This document shows, one piece after another, positions 52,083-60,234 of a stretch of 64,000 nucleotides of DNA. The notes beneath the pieces were generated by a model that worked only from the letters and a program-made list of their open reading frames with translations, searched no databases and was not told where the DNA came from. The position numbers and the translations under genes were made by a program. Positions within the stretch are counted from its first letter, which is position 1. Each line of letters begins with the position of its first letter. The DNA is from Renibacterium sp. Lineage in GTDB: Bacteria; Actinomycetota; Actinomycetes; Actinomycetales; Micrococcaceae. The stretch covers positions 45,484 to 109,483 of the forward strand of contig JAFOLH010000013.1 in assembly GCA_017419405.1 (NCBI GenBank). Direction: 5' to 3'.

Positions 52083-52817
52083 TTACCTTTGCACCAGGGT
52101 GAGTTCGAAACTGTAGGAGTCGGCCCGGTACACGTGGTGGCCAGTCTCGATCGCCCGGCCGGTGTCGTCGACTGCAGTGCGTTCCATGGTGACCAAAGCG
52201 GAACCCACCTCGGTGTCCAGTTGCGCCGCCTGGTATTCGTTGGCCACAGCTGCGCCGATCCGCTGATGGGCCAAGGAGAAGTTCACTCCCGCGGCGCGCA
52301 ATACCGCGTACAGGCCCTGCGCCTTCAACATCGCCGGGTCCAGCGCGGTGAGGTCGTCCCGAACCCAGTTCTCCATCAACGCGAGCGGTTTCCGGCCGAC
52401 TTTGCGCAGCCGGCTGAAATGGTAGGCCTGTGCGCCGGGCGGCAGGCCGAGCTGCTGCGACACCGCTTCCGGGGCTTCCAGATGCGCGAAGTCGATGACC
52501 TGGGTGGCCGGCTTGCTGCCGTTGCGGAGCAAATCGTCGTACAGGCTGGAAAGTTCCAACGGTCGGCGCACCTGCCGGGACACCACTTGCGTACCCACGC
52601 CGCGTTTGCGGACCAGCAATCCGGCCCGGACCAGTTCGTCCATCGCCTTGCGCATGGTCGGGCGGGACAGTTTGAGCTGGGCCGCGAGTTCGATCTCGTT
52701 GTCCAGCTTGCTCCCAGCGACCAGAGCGCCGGATTCCACGGCGGCTTCGATGCCCTGGACCACCTGGTGGTAGAGCGGGATCGGCGACGAGCGGTCGATC
52801 GGGATATTCAGCGGCAC
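52083..52817 (-). CDS. GntR family (HutC/UTRA type) regulator of inositol genes
   Basis: This 244-residue repressor has an N-terminal winged helix (about residues 12-76: PLYHQVVQGIEAAV, LAAQLKLSRPTMRKAMDELV, LLVRKRGVGTQVV) and a C-terminal UTRA ligand domain (about 95-240). GTG 52817 is used because gaggagg lies four bases upstream; the frame is open to 52853. Its promoter region has the same TGTCAGGACA site as iolC, so it probably represses both iol transcripts and itself, with an inositol intermediate as inducer. Confidence 0.87.
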   Translation of the reverse strand: MPLNIPIDRSSPIPLYHQVVQGIEAAVESGALVAGSKLDNEIELAAQLKLSRPTMRKAMDELVRAGLLVRKRGVGTQVVSRQVRRPLELSSLYDDLLRNGSKPATQVIDFAHLEAPEAVSQQLGLPPGAQAYHFSRLRKVGRKPLALMENWVRDDLTALDPAMLKAQGLYAVLRAAGVNFSLAHQRIGAAVANEYQAAQLDTEVGSALVTMERTAVDDTGRAIETGHHVYRADSYSFELTLVQR

Positions 52818-52865
52818 GGGACCTCCTCGGCGGGTTCTTCCCGAGCCTAGCAAGAAGCAGTCCTA

Positions 52866-52886
52866 TTGTCAGGACAAGATGACAAA
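52866..52886. promoter_or_regulatory. Candidate iol operator ahead of the GntR gene
   Basis: TGTCAGGACA (52867-52876) is the exact reverse complement of the TGTCCTGACA half-site upstream of iolC. It lies in a longer inverted repeat TTGTC-n10-GACAA (52866-52885), 50 bases before the GntR GTG. Confidence 0.62.
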
Positions 52887-52913
52887 TGGTCGCAGCGGAA
52901 TCGGAGATCCGGC

Positions 52914-53099
52914 TCAATAGCTGATGTCCCACTGGAACACGTGGAAGACGAAGCCGAACCAAGCGAGGAACAGGGACGCCGACAACAGCAAGGCATGTCC
53001 GGCGATCCGCCAGCCCGGTCGCGGCCGGCCGAGGACCGGTTGCCTTGCGCCCGGCTGCCGATCGCGCCGGTCAATGGAATATTTAGTTGACCGAAGCAT
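52914..53099 (-). CDS. Small membrane protein, unknown
   Basis: The frame encodes 61 residues with a basic, Pro/Arg-rich first half and one clear hydrophobic segment near the C terminus (IAGHALLLSASLFLAWFGF), ending FHVFQWDISY. ATG 53099 lacks a good Shine-Dalgarno, so the true start may lie inside. It is divergent from the MarR gene. I do not recognise the family. Confidence 0.45.
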   Translation of the reverse strand: MLRSTKYSIDRRDRQPGARQPVLGRPRPGWRIAGHALLLSASLFLAWFGFVFHVFQWDISY

Positions 53100-53114
53100 G
53101 TTTATTAAGATATG

Positions 53115-53130
53115 GTTGCCTGAAGCAAAC
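53115..53130. promoter_or_regulatory. Candidate MarR operator
   Basis: The inverted repeat GTTGC-n5-GCAAAC (53115-53130) lies 18 bases before the marR-type GTG in an AT-rich stretch. Its place suits self-repression of the MarR-efflux operon. Confidence 0.45.
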
Positions 53131-53148
53131 AAGTATTTGGAGGGTCGC

Positions 53149-53640
53149 GTGTCGGTCGAACCGGAAACCGCGGAGCGCCTGGTCAACCGGATCGTGGATT
53201 TCCAGCGGGCTGTGCGTTGCGTCTCGGCAGCCCATGTGACGCCTGCGGACCAAGGCATCGCGCTGATCGGGGTACTGCGGATGATCAGTGAAGCCGGCGA
53301 AGCCCGCGGATCGGATCTGGCCGAACAACTCGGCGTCGGCGCCTCGGTGCTGAGCCGCCATGTTTCCGACCTGCACGCGCTCGGCCTGGTGGAGCGGCGT
53401 CCTGATCCGGAGGACGGACGGGCGCAATTGATCACGCTTTCGGCCCGCGGCCGGGAGGAACTCGGCGTCGCCCAGGCGCGCCGGGCCGCGGTGATCGCCG
53501 AGGCGCTCGCCGGCTGGGCGGAGGACGAAGCCGCCCAGGCCGCTTCGTTGCTGGAAAAACTTGCTTCGACTTTTGACCATTCAATCCGCGCGAAGGCTGC
53601 CCGAAAGGCCGCCCGCGGGATCCCCATGCACACAGATTAG
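53149..53640 (+). CDS. MarR family transcriptional regulator
   Basis: The 163-residue regulator has a winged helix (about residues 40-110: GSDLAEQLGVGASVLSRHVSDLHALGLVERR split at 47-77, then DPEDGRAQLITLSARG as the wing). GTG 53149 follows ggaggg by 5 bases; an in-frame ATG at 53098 lies upstream of the likely operator and is less plausible. It is 10 bases ahead of the efflux-pump gene, so it likely represses itself and the pump and responds to a pump substrate. Confidence 0.87.
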   Translation: MSVEPETAERLVNRIVDFQRAVRCVSAAHVTPADQGIALIGVLRMISEAGEARGSDLAEQLGVGASVLSRHVSDLHALGLVERRPDPEDGRAQLITLSARGREELGVAQARRAAVIAEALAGWAEDEAAQAASLLEKLASTFDHSIRAKAARKAARGIPMHTD

Positions 53641-53650
53641 GAGCCATCAC

Positions 53651-55648
53651 GTGGCGAACCATTCAGCGGAGGCCGCGCCGGCGTCCGTCGGGAGTCTTCC
53701 GAAAGCGGGCCAGGCGGCACCGGCCGACTCGGCGCAGATGACGCACCGCCAGATCATGGAAGCATTGACCGGTTTGCTGGCCGCGTTCTTCACCGCGATC
53801 TTGAGCAGCACGATCGTGGCCAACGCCTTGCCCACCATCATGTCCGATTTGAAGGGCACGCAGACCGATTTCGCCTGGGTGGTCACTGCGGCGCTTCTGG
53901 CCAACGCGGCCACCACCCCGATTTGGGGCAAGCTGGCCGACTTGTTCAACAAGAAGCTCCTGGTGCAGCTGAGCATCGTGATCTTCGTCGTCGGGTCCGT
54001 GCTGGCTGGACTGAGCCAGAGCATCCCGATGCTGCTCACCGCCCGGGTGGTCCAAGGCGTGGCCCTGGGCGGATTGACCGCACTGGCCCAGGCGATCATC
54101 GGCACCATGATCGCGCCCCGGGAGCGTGGCCGGTACTCGGGCTACATGGGCGCCGTGATGGCGGTGGGCACGGCAGGCGGGCCGCTGCTGGGCGGGTTCA
54201 TCGTGGACAGCCCGCTCGGTTGGCGCTGGACCTTCTACATCTGCGTGCCGCTTGCCGTGATCGCCTTGGTCCTGTTGCAGAAGACGCTCAAGCTGGTGCA
54301 CGTGCGTCGGGCGGCGAAAATCGACTGGGCCGGTTCGATCCTGCTGACCGCTGGCGTCTCGCTGATCCTGATCTGGATCTCCTTCGCCGGCAAAGCCGGA
54401 TACTACGACTGGTGGTCGTGGCAGAGCGCCTTGATGGCCGGCGGGGGAGTGCTGCTCCTGGTCGTGATGCTCTTCGTCGAGTCCAAGGTCAGCCAACCGA
54501 TCATCCCGCTCAAGATCGTCACCCAGCGCACCACCGCATTGGCCATCGTGGCCTCGGTCGCCGTCGGTGTCGCGATGTTCGGCTCGTCCACGTTCCTGGG
54601 CCAGTACTTCCAGATTTCCCGCGGTGCGACGCCCACCGAGGCGGGCTTGCTCATGCTCCCGTTGATCGGCGGGAACCTGATCGGTTCGGTGGTTTCCGGC
54701 CAGTTGATCAGCCGTTTCGGCAAATGGAAGCGGTTCCTGGTCAGCGGTGGCGTGCTGCTGATCGGCGGACTGGGCCTGGCCGGGACCATCGACCACACCA
54801 CGGATCTGACCCTGGTCGGGATCTTCATCTTCATCGTCGGCCTGGGCCTGGGGCTGATGCTGCAGAATCTGGTCCTGGCGGTGCAGAACACGGTGCGGGC
54901 CGAAGACATCGGTTCGGCGAGTTCTTCGGTGGCGTTCTTCCGGTCCTTCGGCGGCGCAGTCGGCGTCTCGGTGCTCGGTGCGGTTCTGGCCAACCGGGTC
55001 AGCAGCTTGTCCAGCGACGGGCTGAGCAAGCTCGGGGTCCCCGCCTCGGCGCAGCAATCCGGCGGCAATCTCGACCTGGTGGACTTGCCGGCCCCGATCC
55101 GCGACGTCATCCGAGCCGCCTACGGCGATGCCACGTCGCTGATTTTCATGATCTCGGCGATCATCGCGGTGGCCGCGTTGATTTCGGTGCTGTTCATCAA
55201 AGAGCGCGCCCTGCGCCGGACCGTGGAACTGCAGGACGATCCGCAGCTCCCGAACCAGCAGGACGACATCGACCGCGAGTTCGCCGAGGTGCTCAACTCA
55301 GGGGTGAATGCTGCACCGGCCCAGCTGCCCGGCCGTTCCGGGGAAGCCGGCGTTGCGCGTCCGCTGCCGGCCCCGGGATTACTGACCGCGACGGCGGCGG
55401 AGCGCACTCCGGCTGAGCTGATGGCGCAGACGCAGCGGCTGCTGGCCGAACAGCAGCTCCAACTGAGCAGTGCGATGGCCGAGGTCCAGATGATCGCCGG
55501 CCAACAGCAGCGCTTGGCGGCAGCCCAATCCCAGGCGGCGCACGAGCTCCGCGAACTCCAGGAACGGTTGCAGCAGGAACGCCGGATCCAGGAAGCGGCG
55601 GCGCATTATCTGGCCAGCCGCGCAGCACCGGGCGGGCCAGCAGACTGA
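53651..55648 (+). CDS. DHA2-type MFS efflux transporter with coiled-coil tail
   Basis: The 665-residue protein has about 14 membrane segments (residues 35-540) and DHA2/MDR motifs: WGKLADLFNKK (motif A), and MGAVMAVGTAGGPLLGGFI (motif C type). The remaining 100 residues form a polar Gln/Ala/Glu-rich tail (about 580-655, ELMAQTQRLLAEQQLQL and on) that reads as a long coiled coil, absent in most family members. GTG 53651 has aggag upstream. It is coupled to the MarR gene and probably exports drugs or toxic metabolites. Confidence 0.9.
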   Translation: MANHSAEAAPASVGSLPKAGQAAPADSAQMTHRQIMEALTGLLAAFFTAILSSTIVANALPTIMSDLKGTQTDFAWVVTAALLANAATTPIWGKLADLFNKKLLVQLSIVIFVVGSVLAGLSQSIPMLLTARVVQGVALGGLTALAQAIIGTMIAPRERGRYSGYMGAVMAVGTAGGPLLGGFIVDSPLGWRWTFYICVPLAVIALVLLQKTLKLVHVRRAAKIDWAGSILLTAGVSLILIWISFAGKAGYYDWWSWQSALMAGGGVLLLVVMLFVESKVSQPIIPLKIVTQRTTALAIVASVAVGVAMFGSSTFLGQYFQISRGATPTEAGLLMLPLIGGNLIGSVVSGQLISRFGKWKRFLVSGGVLLIGGLGLAGTIDHTTDLTLVGIFIFIVGLGLGLMLQNLVLAVQNTVRAEDIGSASSSVAFFRSFGGAVGVSVLGAVLANRVSSLSSDGLSKLGVPASAQQSGGNLDLVDLPAPIRDVIRAAYGDATSLIFMISAIIAVAALISVLFIKERALRRTVELQDDPQLPNQQDDIDREFAEVLNSGVNAAPAQLPGRSGEAGVARPLPAPGLLTATAAERTPAELMAQTQRLLAEQQLQLSSAMAEVQMIAGQQQRLAAAQSQAAHELRELQERLQQERRIQEAAAHYLASRAAPGGPAD

Positions 55649-55665
55649 ACCGGTAAGCTTCGGCC

Positions 55666-56109
55666 ATGGCTGATCCGTATTTCATCTCGCGCACCCGATT
55701 CGTCCCGGCGCCGCCGGAACCGATTTTCGAACTGCTGGCGACCCCGGCGATGCACCCGCTGATCGACGGCTCGGATACCGTGACCGGGGTCCAGCCCAAC
55801 GGGCCGGAGCGGCTCAGCGCGGGCGCGAAGTTCGGCATGGACATGAAAATCGGCGCACCCTACAAAATCATGAACTACGTGGTCGAGTTCGAAGAGGGGC
55901 GACGCCTGGGCTGGCGGCATTTCTACGGCCACGTCTGGCGTTACATCCTGGAACCGGCCGACGGCGGCACCCTGGTGACCGAAGAATGGGATGCCCACCG
56001 GATGCGGGGCCGGCTGGGCTTGCGGATCACCGGGTTCACCCGGCGCAACCCGGCGAACATCGAACGCACCCTGGAAAACCTGGCAGCGCACTTCAGCCCG
56101 GCCGACTGA
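55666..56109 (+). CDS. SRPBCC (START-like) family protein
   Basis: A 147-residue single-domain protein with the helix-grip pattern: FISRTRFVPAPPEPIFELLA, GAKFGMDMKIGAPY, GWRHFYGHVWRYILEPADGGTLV in parts, and a final helix GFTRRNPANIERTLENLAAHF. The family binds hydrophobic ligands in a cavity; its role is unknown. ATG 55666 lies 17 bases after the pump stop, so it may be in the same operon. Confidence 0.82.
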   Translation: MADPYFISRTRFVPAPPEPIFELLATPAMHPLIDGSDTVTGVQPNGPERLSAGAKFGMDMKIGAPYKIMNYVVEFEEGRRLGWRHFYGHVWRYILEPADGGTLVTEEWDAHRMRGRLGLRITGFTRRNPANIERTLENLAAHFSPAD

Positions 56110-56131
56110 ATCCAGCCGGGCCGCACCGCGG

Positions 56132-57259
56132 CTATCCGGTCACCGTGCCGAACAGCAGCCCCAGGAGGTACGTCGCGGCCGCCGCACTGTACCCGATCAG
56201 CAGCTGGCGCAACCCACGGGCCAGCGGCGGTGCACCGGAGAGCAGGCCGACGACGGCGCCGGTGGCCAACAATGCCAGGCCGACCAAGACCGCCGAGACG
56301 ATGATCGCGGTGAAACCGCTCAACCCGAAGATGTACGGCAGAACCGGGATGATCGCTCCGGAGGCGAAGAAGCAGAAGCTCGACGACGCGGCACCGAACG
56401 CGGTGCCGATGGTTTCGTGGGCGGGCGCTTCCGACTCGTCGTCGGGCTGCAGTGAGAAACTCGGATTGCAATCGCAATCGAAGGTGCCCATCCGTTCGGC
56501 CGCGCGGTGCTCGGCTTCGGCCTGGCTCATCCCGCGGGCCCGGTAGACCAAGACCAGTTCATTGGCATTGATGTCCAGTGCCTTGGCCGCAGTCAGCGTG
56601 ATCCGGGTCGGCCGGGAAGCGTCGAGCAGCTCGCGTTGCGAGCGGACCGAGACGTATTCGCCGGCGCCCATGGAGAGCGCACCGGCCAGCAGCCCGGCAA
56701 TGCCGGAAAGCAGCACCAGATGGGTTTCAACCCCGGCTCCGGCCATGCCCATCACGAGCGAGAGATTGCTGACCAGGCCGTCGTTGGCACCGAAGACGGC
56801 GGCCCGGAAGGTGCCGGACAGGCGATTGCGGCCACGGGTCGCCAGACCGCGGACCACTTCTTCGTGGATGGCCTCGTCGGCGGCCATGGTCGCGGTCGCG
56901 TCCAAGTCCTTCGAGTACGGCGAATGCGATTCGGAACGTTGCGCCAGGGCGAGCACGAAGACCGAGCCGAAGTGCCGGGCCAGGAACCCCAGCATCCGGC
57001 TGTTCAGCGATGCCTTGCGGGTTTTTCCGGCGTGCTCGCCGAGAAGCCGGAGCCAATGCGCTTCATGGCGTTTTTCCGCTTCGGCGAGGGCCAGCAGGAT
57101 GTCCCGTTCTTCGCCTTCGCGTTTGGTGGCCAGCGCCCGGTAGACCGCGGCTTCGGCCCGCTCGTCGGCCAGGTACGTCTGCCAGCGGCGGATTTGGGCC
57201 GGAGTGGGTTCCGGCCCGGCTGCTGGTCCGGGGCTGGGTTGGGCTGGGTGTGCAGACAC
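56132..57259 (-). CDS. Ferritin-like / VIT1-CCC1 fusion membrane protein
   Basis: This 375-residue protein joins an N-terminal ferritin-like (rubrerythrin/MbfA-type) helical domain, about residues 25-130, with conserved Glu and His (DERAEAAVYRAL, AEKRHEAHW, ADEAIHEEVV), to a VIT1/CCC1 transporter domain, about 145-375, with five hydrophobic segments (FGANDGLVSNLSLVMGMAGAG; GALSMGAGEYVSVRSQREL). Such fusions are known as iron or manganese exporters. It starts at GTG 57259 with gaggagag upstream. It converges with the SRPBCC gene; no iron box seen. Confidence 0.88.
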   Translation of the reverse strand: MSAHPAQPSPGPAAGPEPTPAQIRRWQTYLADERAEAAVYRALATKREGEERDILLALAEAEKRHEAHWLRLLGEHAGKTRKASLNSRMLGFLARHFGSVFVLALAQRSESHSPYSKDLDATATMAADEAIHEEVVRGLATRGRNRLSGTFRAAVFGANDGLVSNLSLVMGMAGAGVETHLVLLSGIAGLLAGALSMGAGEYVSVRSQRELLDASRPTRITLTAAKALDINANELVLVYRARGMSQAEAEHRAAERMGTFDCDCNPSFSLQPDDESEAPAHETIGTAFGAASSSFCFFASGAIIPVLPYIFGLSGFTAIIVSAVLVGLALLATGAVVGLLSGAPPLARGLRQLLIGYSAAAATYLLGLLFGTVTG

Positions 57260-57422
57260 GTTCTCTCCTCGGGTCAGCCCTCACTTTAGCCGTTATCGGC
57301 CAGGAGAATCGGCTGGGATTCCTCAGCCGCAAGCTTCGGCGTGCCTCAACTTCGGTTGGACCTGCTGCCGGGGCTTCCGGATAGCGATCTGACATTTGGC
57401 TAGCGCTTTGTCGCGCAGGAGG

Positions 57423-57707
57423 CTATCCGAAGTGCGAGCGGCTATCCGAAACCGTGCTCAGCTCGGTGGCTTCGCCGCAGAGTCGGAATACCCGTTCTTC
57501 GCCCGCGCGGCACCCGGTCCTGGCAACCGTGACCGTGAGCGTCGATTGCTCCGGATGCCAGCGGCTCGGCTGCACCGGATTGGCCAGCGCGCTGAGCAGC
57601 GCCGCCGGTTCGGCGACCCAGAAACTGCGCCATTCGCCGTCGTGCAGGAACGCGACGGTGCCGAGATTGACCTCGACGGCGGGGAGGACGACGCGGAAAC
57701 CAGACAC
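57423..57707 (-). CDS. Hypothetical protein
   Basis: From GTG 57707 (gaaagg upstream) the frame encodes 94 residues: a beta-rich start (GFRVVLPAVEVNLGTVAFL), WRSFWVAEPAALLSALANP, and STLTVTVARTGC. The frame is open to 57794. I do not recognise the family; opposite-strand frames here read as shadows. Confidence 0.5.
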   Translation of the reverse strand: MSGFRVVLPAVEVNLGTVAFLHDGEWRSFWVAEPAALLSALANPVQPSRWHPEQSTLTVTVARTGCRAGEERVFRLCGEATELSTVSDSRSHFG

Positions 57708-57897
57708 CGGCGTGCCTTTCGGAGGTGCTCTTACCCGCCGGGTTTGTCTCGCGGCCCGCCGGGTCGCTTCGTCATCCGAGCCACCCTTGAACATGGGGTT
57801 GGCGTGCGGCCAGTCGGAGCTTTGCCTGCCGGGCAGGACGACCGCATCTCATGAAGCACTTTCACCTTAGACCCGCGCCGCGCTGCAGCGCGCAATA

Positions 57898-59445
57898 TTA
57901 CGCCGGGTTTTTCCCGGTCGTCGCTGCGACGGCCTCCGGTTTGGCGACCGCGCCCTCCAAGCGCAGATTCCAGGCCCGGATCACCGGTTCCGGGGTGCGT
58001 GGCGTGGCCAAAGAGACCACGATGTAGACCAGCAGCGAAGCGCCCAGGCCGAAGTAGATCGGCTCATTTGCGTAGATGCCGTCCTCGCTGGGGATCGCAC
58101 CGGTGGCGAAGAGCACCAGCAGCACGATGGTCACCACGGCTCCCACCGCCATCGAGGCGGCGGCAGCCACTCCGGTGCCGCGCTTCCAGACCAGGCCGCC
58201 GATGATCGCCACGAGCAGTCCGCCGACCAGGATGTCGTAGGCGATGGTCAAGGCGGAGACCACGTCCTTGACCAGAACTGCGATCACGATCGCGAGCACG
58301 CCCAGGCCCAGCACCCAGAACCGGTTCGCCCGGACGTCGTGCTCGGGATTGGCCGAATCTTCGGTAGTGACCCGCTTGCCGAACCAGCTGGCCACGAAGG
58401 GCAGCACATCGGCCCGGGCCACGGTGGCGGCCGCGATGAGCGCACCGGAGGCAGTGGACATCATGGCGGCCACGGCGGCGGCAAGGACCAGCCCGCCCAG
58501 CCCGATCGGCAACAAGTTGGAGGCGACCTCGGCGTAGACCGCGTCCTTGCCGCCGGCCGCGATGTCGATGTCCGGCAGGGCAACCCGGGCGGCCATGCCG
58601 ATCAGCGCGCCGGCCACGCCGTACAGGATGCAGTAGATGCCCGCGGTGGTGCCGCCCCAGCGGGCGACGGCGGGCGATTTCGCGGTGAACACACGCTGCC
58701 AGATGTCCTGGCCGATCAGCAGGCCGAGCGTGTAGACCACGAAATAGGTGATGATGGTCTGCACGCCGATGCCGTCGAGCTGGAAGAAGCTCTCCTTGAC
58801 CCGGTCCCGGATCGAATCGAAGCCGCCCTGCTGGTTGGCTGCGGCCAGGGCGAAGGGCAGCATCAGGCCGAAGACGCCGAGCGTCTTGATCACGAATTGC
58901 GCCATGTCGGCGAGGGTGATCGACCACATGCCGCCGATGGTCGAATAGACCAGCACGATCGCGCCGCCGACCGCGATCGCGGCCCAGCGCTCCCAACCGA
59001 AGAGCACCACGAAGACCGTGGCGTAGGCGCTGGTCGAGGTGGCGCAGAGCATCAGGGTGTAGGCCAGCATCACGATCGAGGAGGTCTGGGTGGCCTTGTG
59101 CCCGTAGCGCAGGCTCAGCATTTGGGAGACCGTGTAGATCTTCAGCTTCTGGATGGTTCCGGCGAATGCCAGGCTGAGCAGCAGCACGCCGACGCCGATC
59201 GCGACCACCAGCCAGAGGCCGGAGATGCCTTTGCTGTAACCCAGGCCCACGCCGCCCACGGTGGATGCGCCGCCGAGCACGACGGCGGCCATGGTCCCGG
59301 TGTAGAGCAGCGGGCCCAGGCGGCGGCCGGCGACCAGGAAGTCGGCGTTGTTCTTGGTGCGGCTTTTGCCCCAGAAGCCGAACAACAGCATGCCCAGCAA
59401 GTACGCGACCACAATGGCGATGTTGACGATGTTCTGCGCGTCCAT
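57898..59445 (-). CDS. Sodium:solute symporter family transporter
   Basis: The 515-residue transporter has 13 or so membrane segments and SSS-family landmarks: FGFWGKSRTKNNADFLVAGRRLGP, GGASTVGGVGLGYSKGISGLW (Na+-site region, both shown in parts), and ADMAQFVIKTLGV. The solute is unknown. ATG 59445 has aggggc upstream and gives a typical N terminus; the open frame to 59469 is not needed. It is divergent from an XRE-cupin regulator, which probably controls it; 175 bases lie between the starts. Confidence 0.9.
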   Translation of the reverse strand: MDAQNIVNIAIVVAYLLGMLLFGFWGKSRTKNNADFLVAGRRLGPLLYTGTMAAVVLGGASTVGGVGLGYSKGISGLWLVVAIGVGVLLLSLAFAGTIQKLKIYTVSQMLSLRYGHKATQTSSIVMLAYTLMLCATSTSAYATVFVVLFGWERWAAIAVGGAIVLVYSTIGGMWSITLADMAQFVIKTLGVFGLMLPFALAAANQQGGFDSIRDRVKESFFQLDGIGVQTIITYFVVYTLGLLIGQDIWQRVFTAKSPAVARWGGTTAGIYCILYGVAGALIGMAARVALPDIDIAAGGKDAVYAEVASNLLPIGLGGLVLAAAVAAMMSTASGALIAAATVARADVLPFVASWFGKRVTTEDSANPEHDVRANRFWVLGLGVLAIVIAVLVKDVVSALTIAYDILVGGLLVAIIGGLVWKRGTGVAAAASMAVGAVVTIVLLVLFATGAIPSEDGIYANEPIYFGLGASLLVYIVVSLATPRTPEPVIRAWNLRLEGAVAKPEAVAATTGKNPA

Positions 59446-59620
59446 GCGGGCCCCTAGCGAAGTGATCAAGCAGCAATGAAATTGCCTGATAGAAAACTAA
59501 TGTTGCTTGGTAGGCTATTGTGTGATCCGGCTTACAGTCAAACGTTACGCGCGCCGTAGGATGCTTCGAGTGTAGTGGACGCAGACTGGACGGTACCAAG
59601 GACAACGGAGGGACGACGCG

Positions 59621-60196
59621 ATGAAGGCATTGCCAGTGGAGCCGAACGCGGGCCCGGTGCAGATCGGTTCACGGATCCGGGCCGCCCGCCAAGCGCAGCG
59701 TTTCACGATTGAACAGGTGGCTGAGGCGAGTGGCCTGACCAAGGGCTTCCTGAGCCGGGTCGAACGGGATCTGACCTCACCGTCGGTTGCTTCGTTGCTG
59801 GTCCTGTGCCAGGTGCTGTCGATCTCGATCGGCGATTTGTTCACCGTGCCCAGCACGCATCTGGTCCGGGCCGGTGAAGCACCCAAGGTCTCGCTCGGCG
59901 GCGTCGGCATCGTGGAGCGGCTGCTGACCGAACGTTCCGAGCGCCGCTTGCAGGTGCTGCACGCCGAAATCGAGCCGTATGGCAAAGGCGAGGACGAGCT
60001 GTACACGGTCGACTGCGAGGTCGACGTGCTGCACATCATCGAGGGCGAGCTGACCCTGCGGTTCAGCAACGACAGCTACGATCTGCGCAGCGGCGACACG
60101 CTCTCCTTCCCGGGCCACGAGCCGCATTCCTGGACCAACCACTCGGCCAAGCCGGTCCGGGTGCTCTGGATCCTGGCCCCGGCGGCCTCGCGCTGA
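59621..60196 (+). CDS. XRE-cupin transcriptional regulator
   Basis: A 191-residue regulator with an N-terminal helix-turn-helix (about residues 14-70: IRAARQAQRFTIEQVAEASG, LTKGFLSRVERDLTSPS) and a C-terminal cupin (about 105-188: HIIEGELTLRF, LRSGDTLSFPGHEPHSW). ATG 59621 follows ggaggg. Proteins of this layout sense small molecules; the divergent symporter is the likely target. Confidence 0.9.
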   Translation: MKALPVEPNAGPVQIGSRIRAARQAQRFTIEQVAEASGLTKGFLSRVERDLTSPSVASLLVLCQVLSISIGDLFTVPSTHLVRAGEAPKVSLGGVGIVERLLTERSERRLQVLHAEIEPYGKGEDELYTVDCEVDVLHIIEGELTLRFSNDSYDLRSGDTLSFPGHEPHSWTNHSAKPVRVLWILAPAASR

Positions 60197-60215
60197 ACCC
60201 GATGCTCCGGCTTGA

Positions 60216-60233
60216 CCGGCCGCAACCGGCCGG
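60216..60233. terminator. Hairpin between convergent XRE-cupin and beta-lactamase genes
   Basis: A perfect 7-bp GC stem (60216-60222 with 60227-60233, ccggccg) has a caac loop and lies just past both stop codons. No T-run. Confidence 0.5.
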
Positions 60234-60234
60234 C

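Noticed and set aside
52924..53148. N-terminal extension of the MarR gene in the open frame upstream of GTG 53149
   Set aside because: It would run through the AT-rich promoter and inverted repeat, and the GTG has a good ggaggg.
57396..57854. 152-residue plus-strand frame
   Set aside because: Arg-rich with no Shine-Dalgarno; the minus-strand frame at 57423-57707 is more protein-like and has a start signal.
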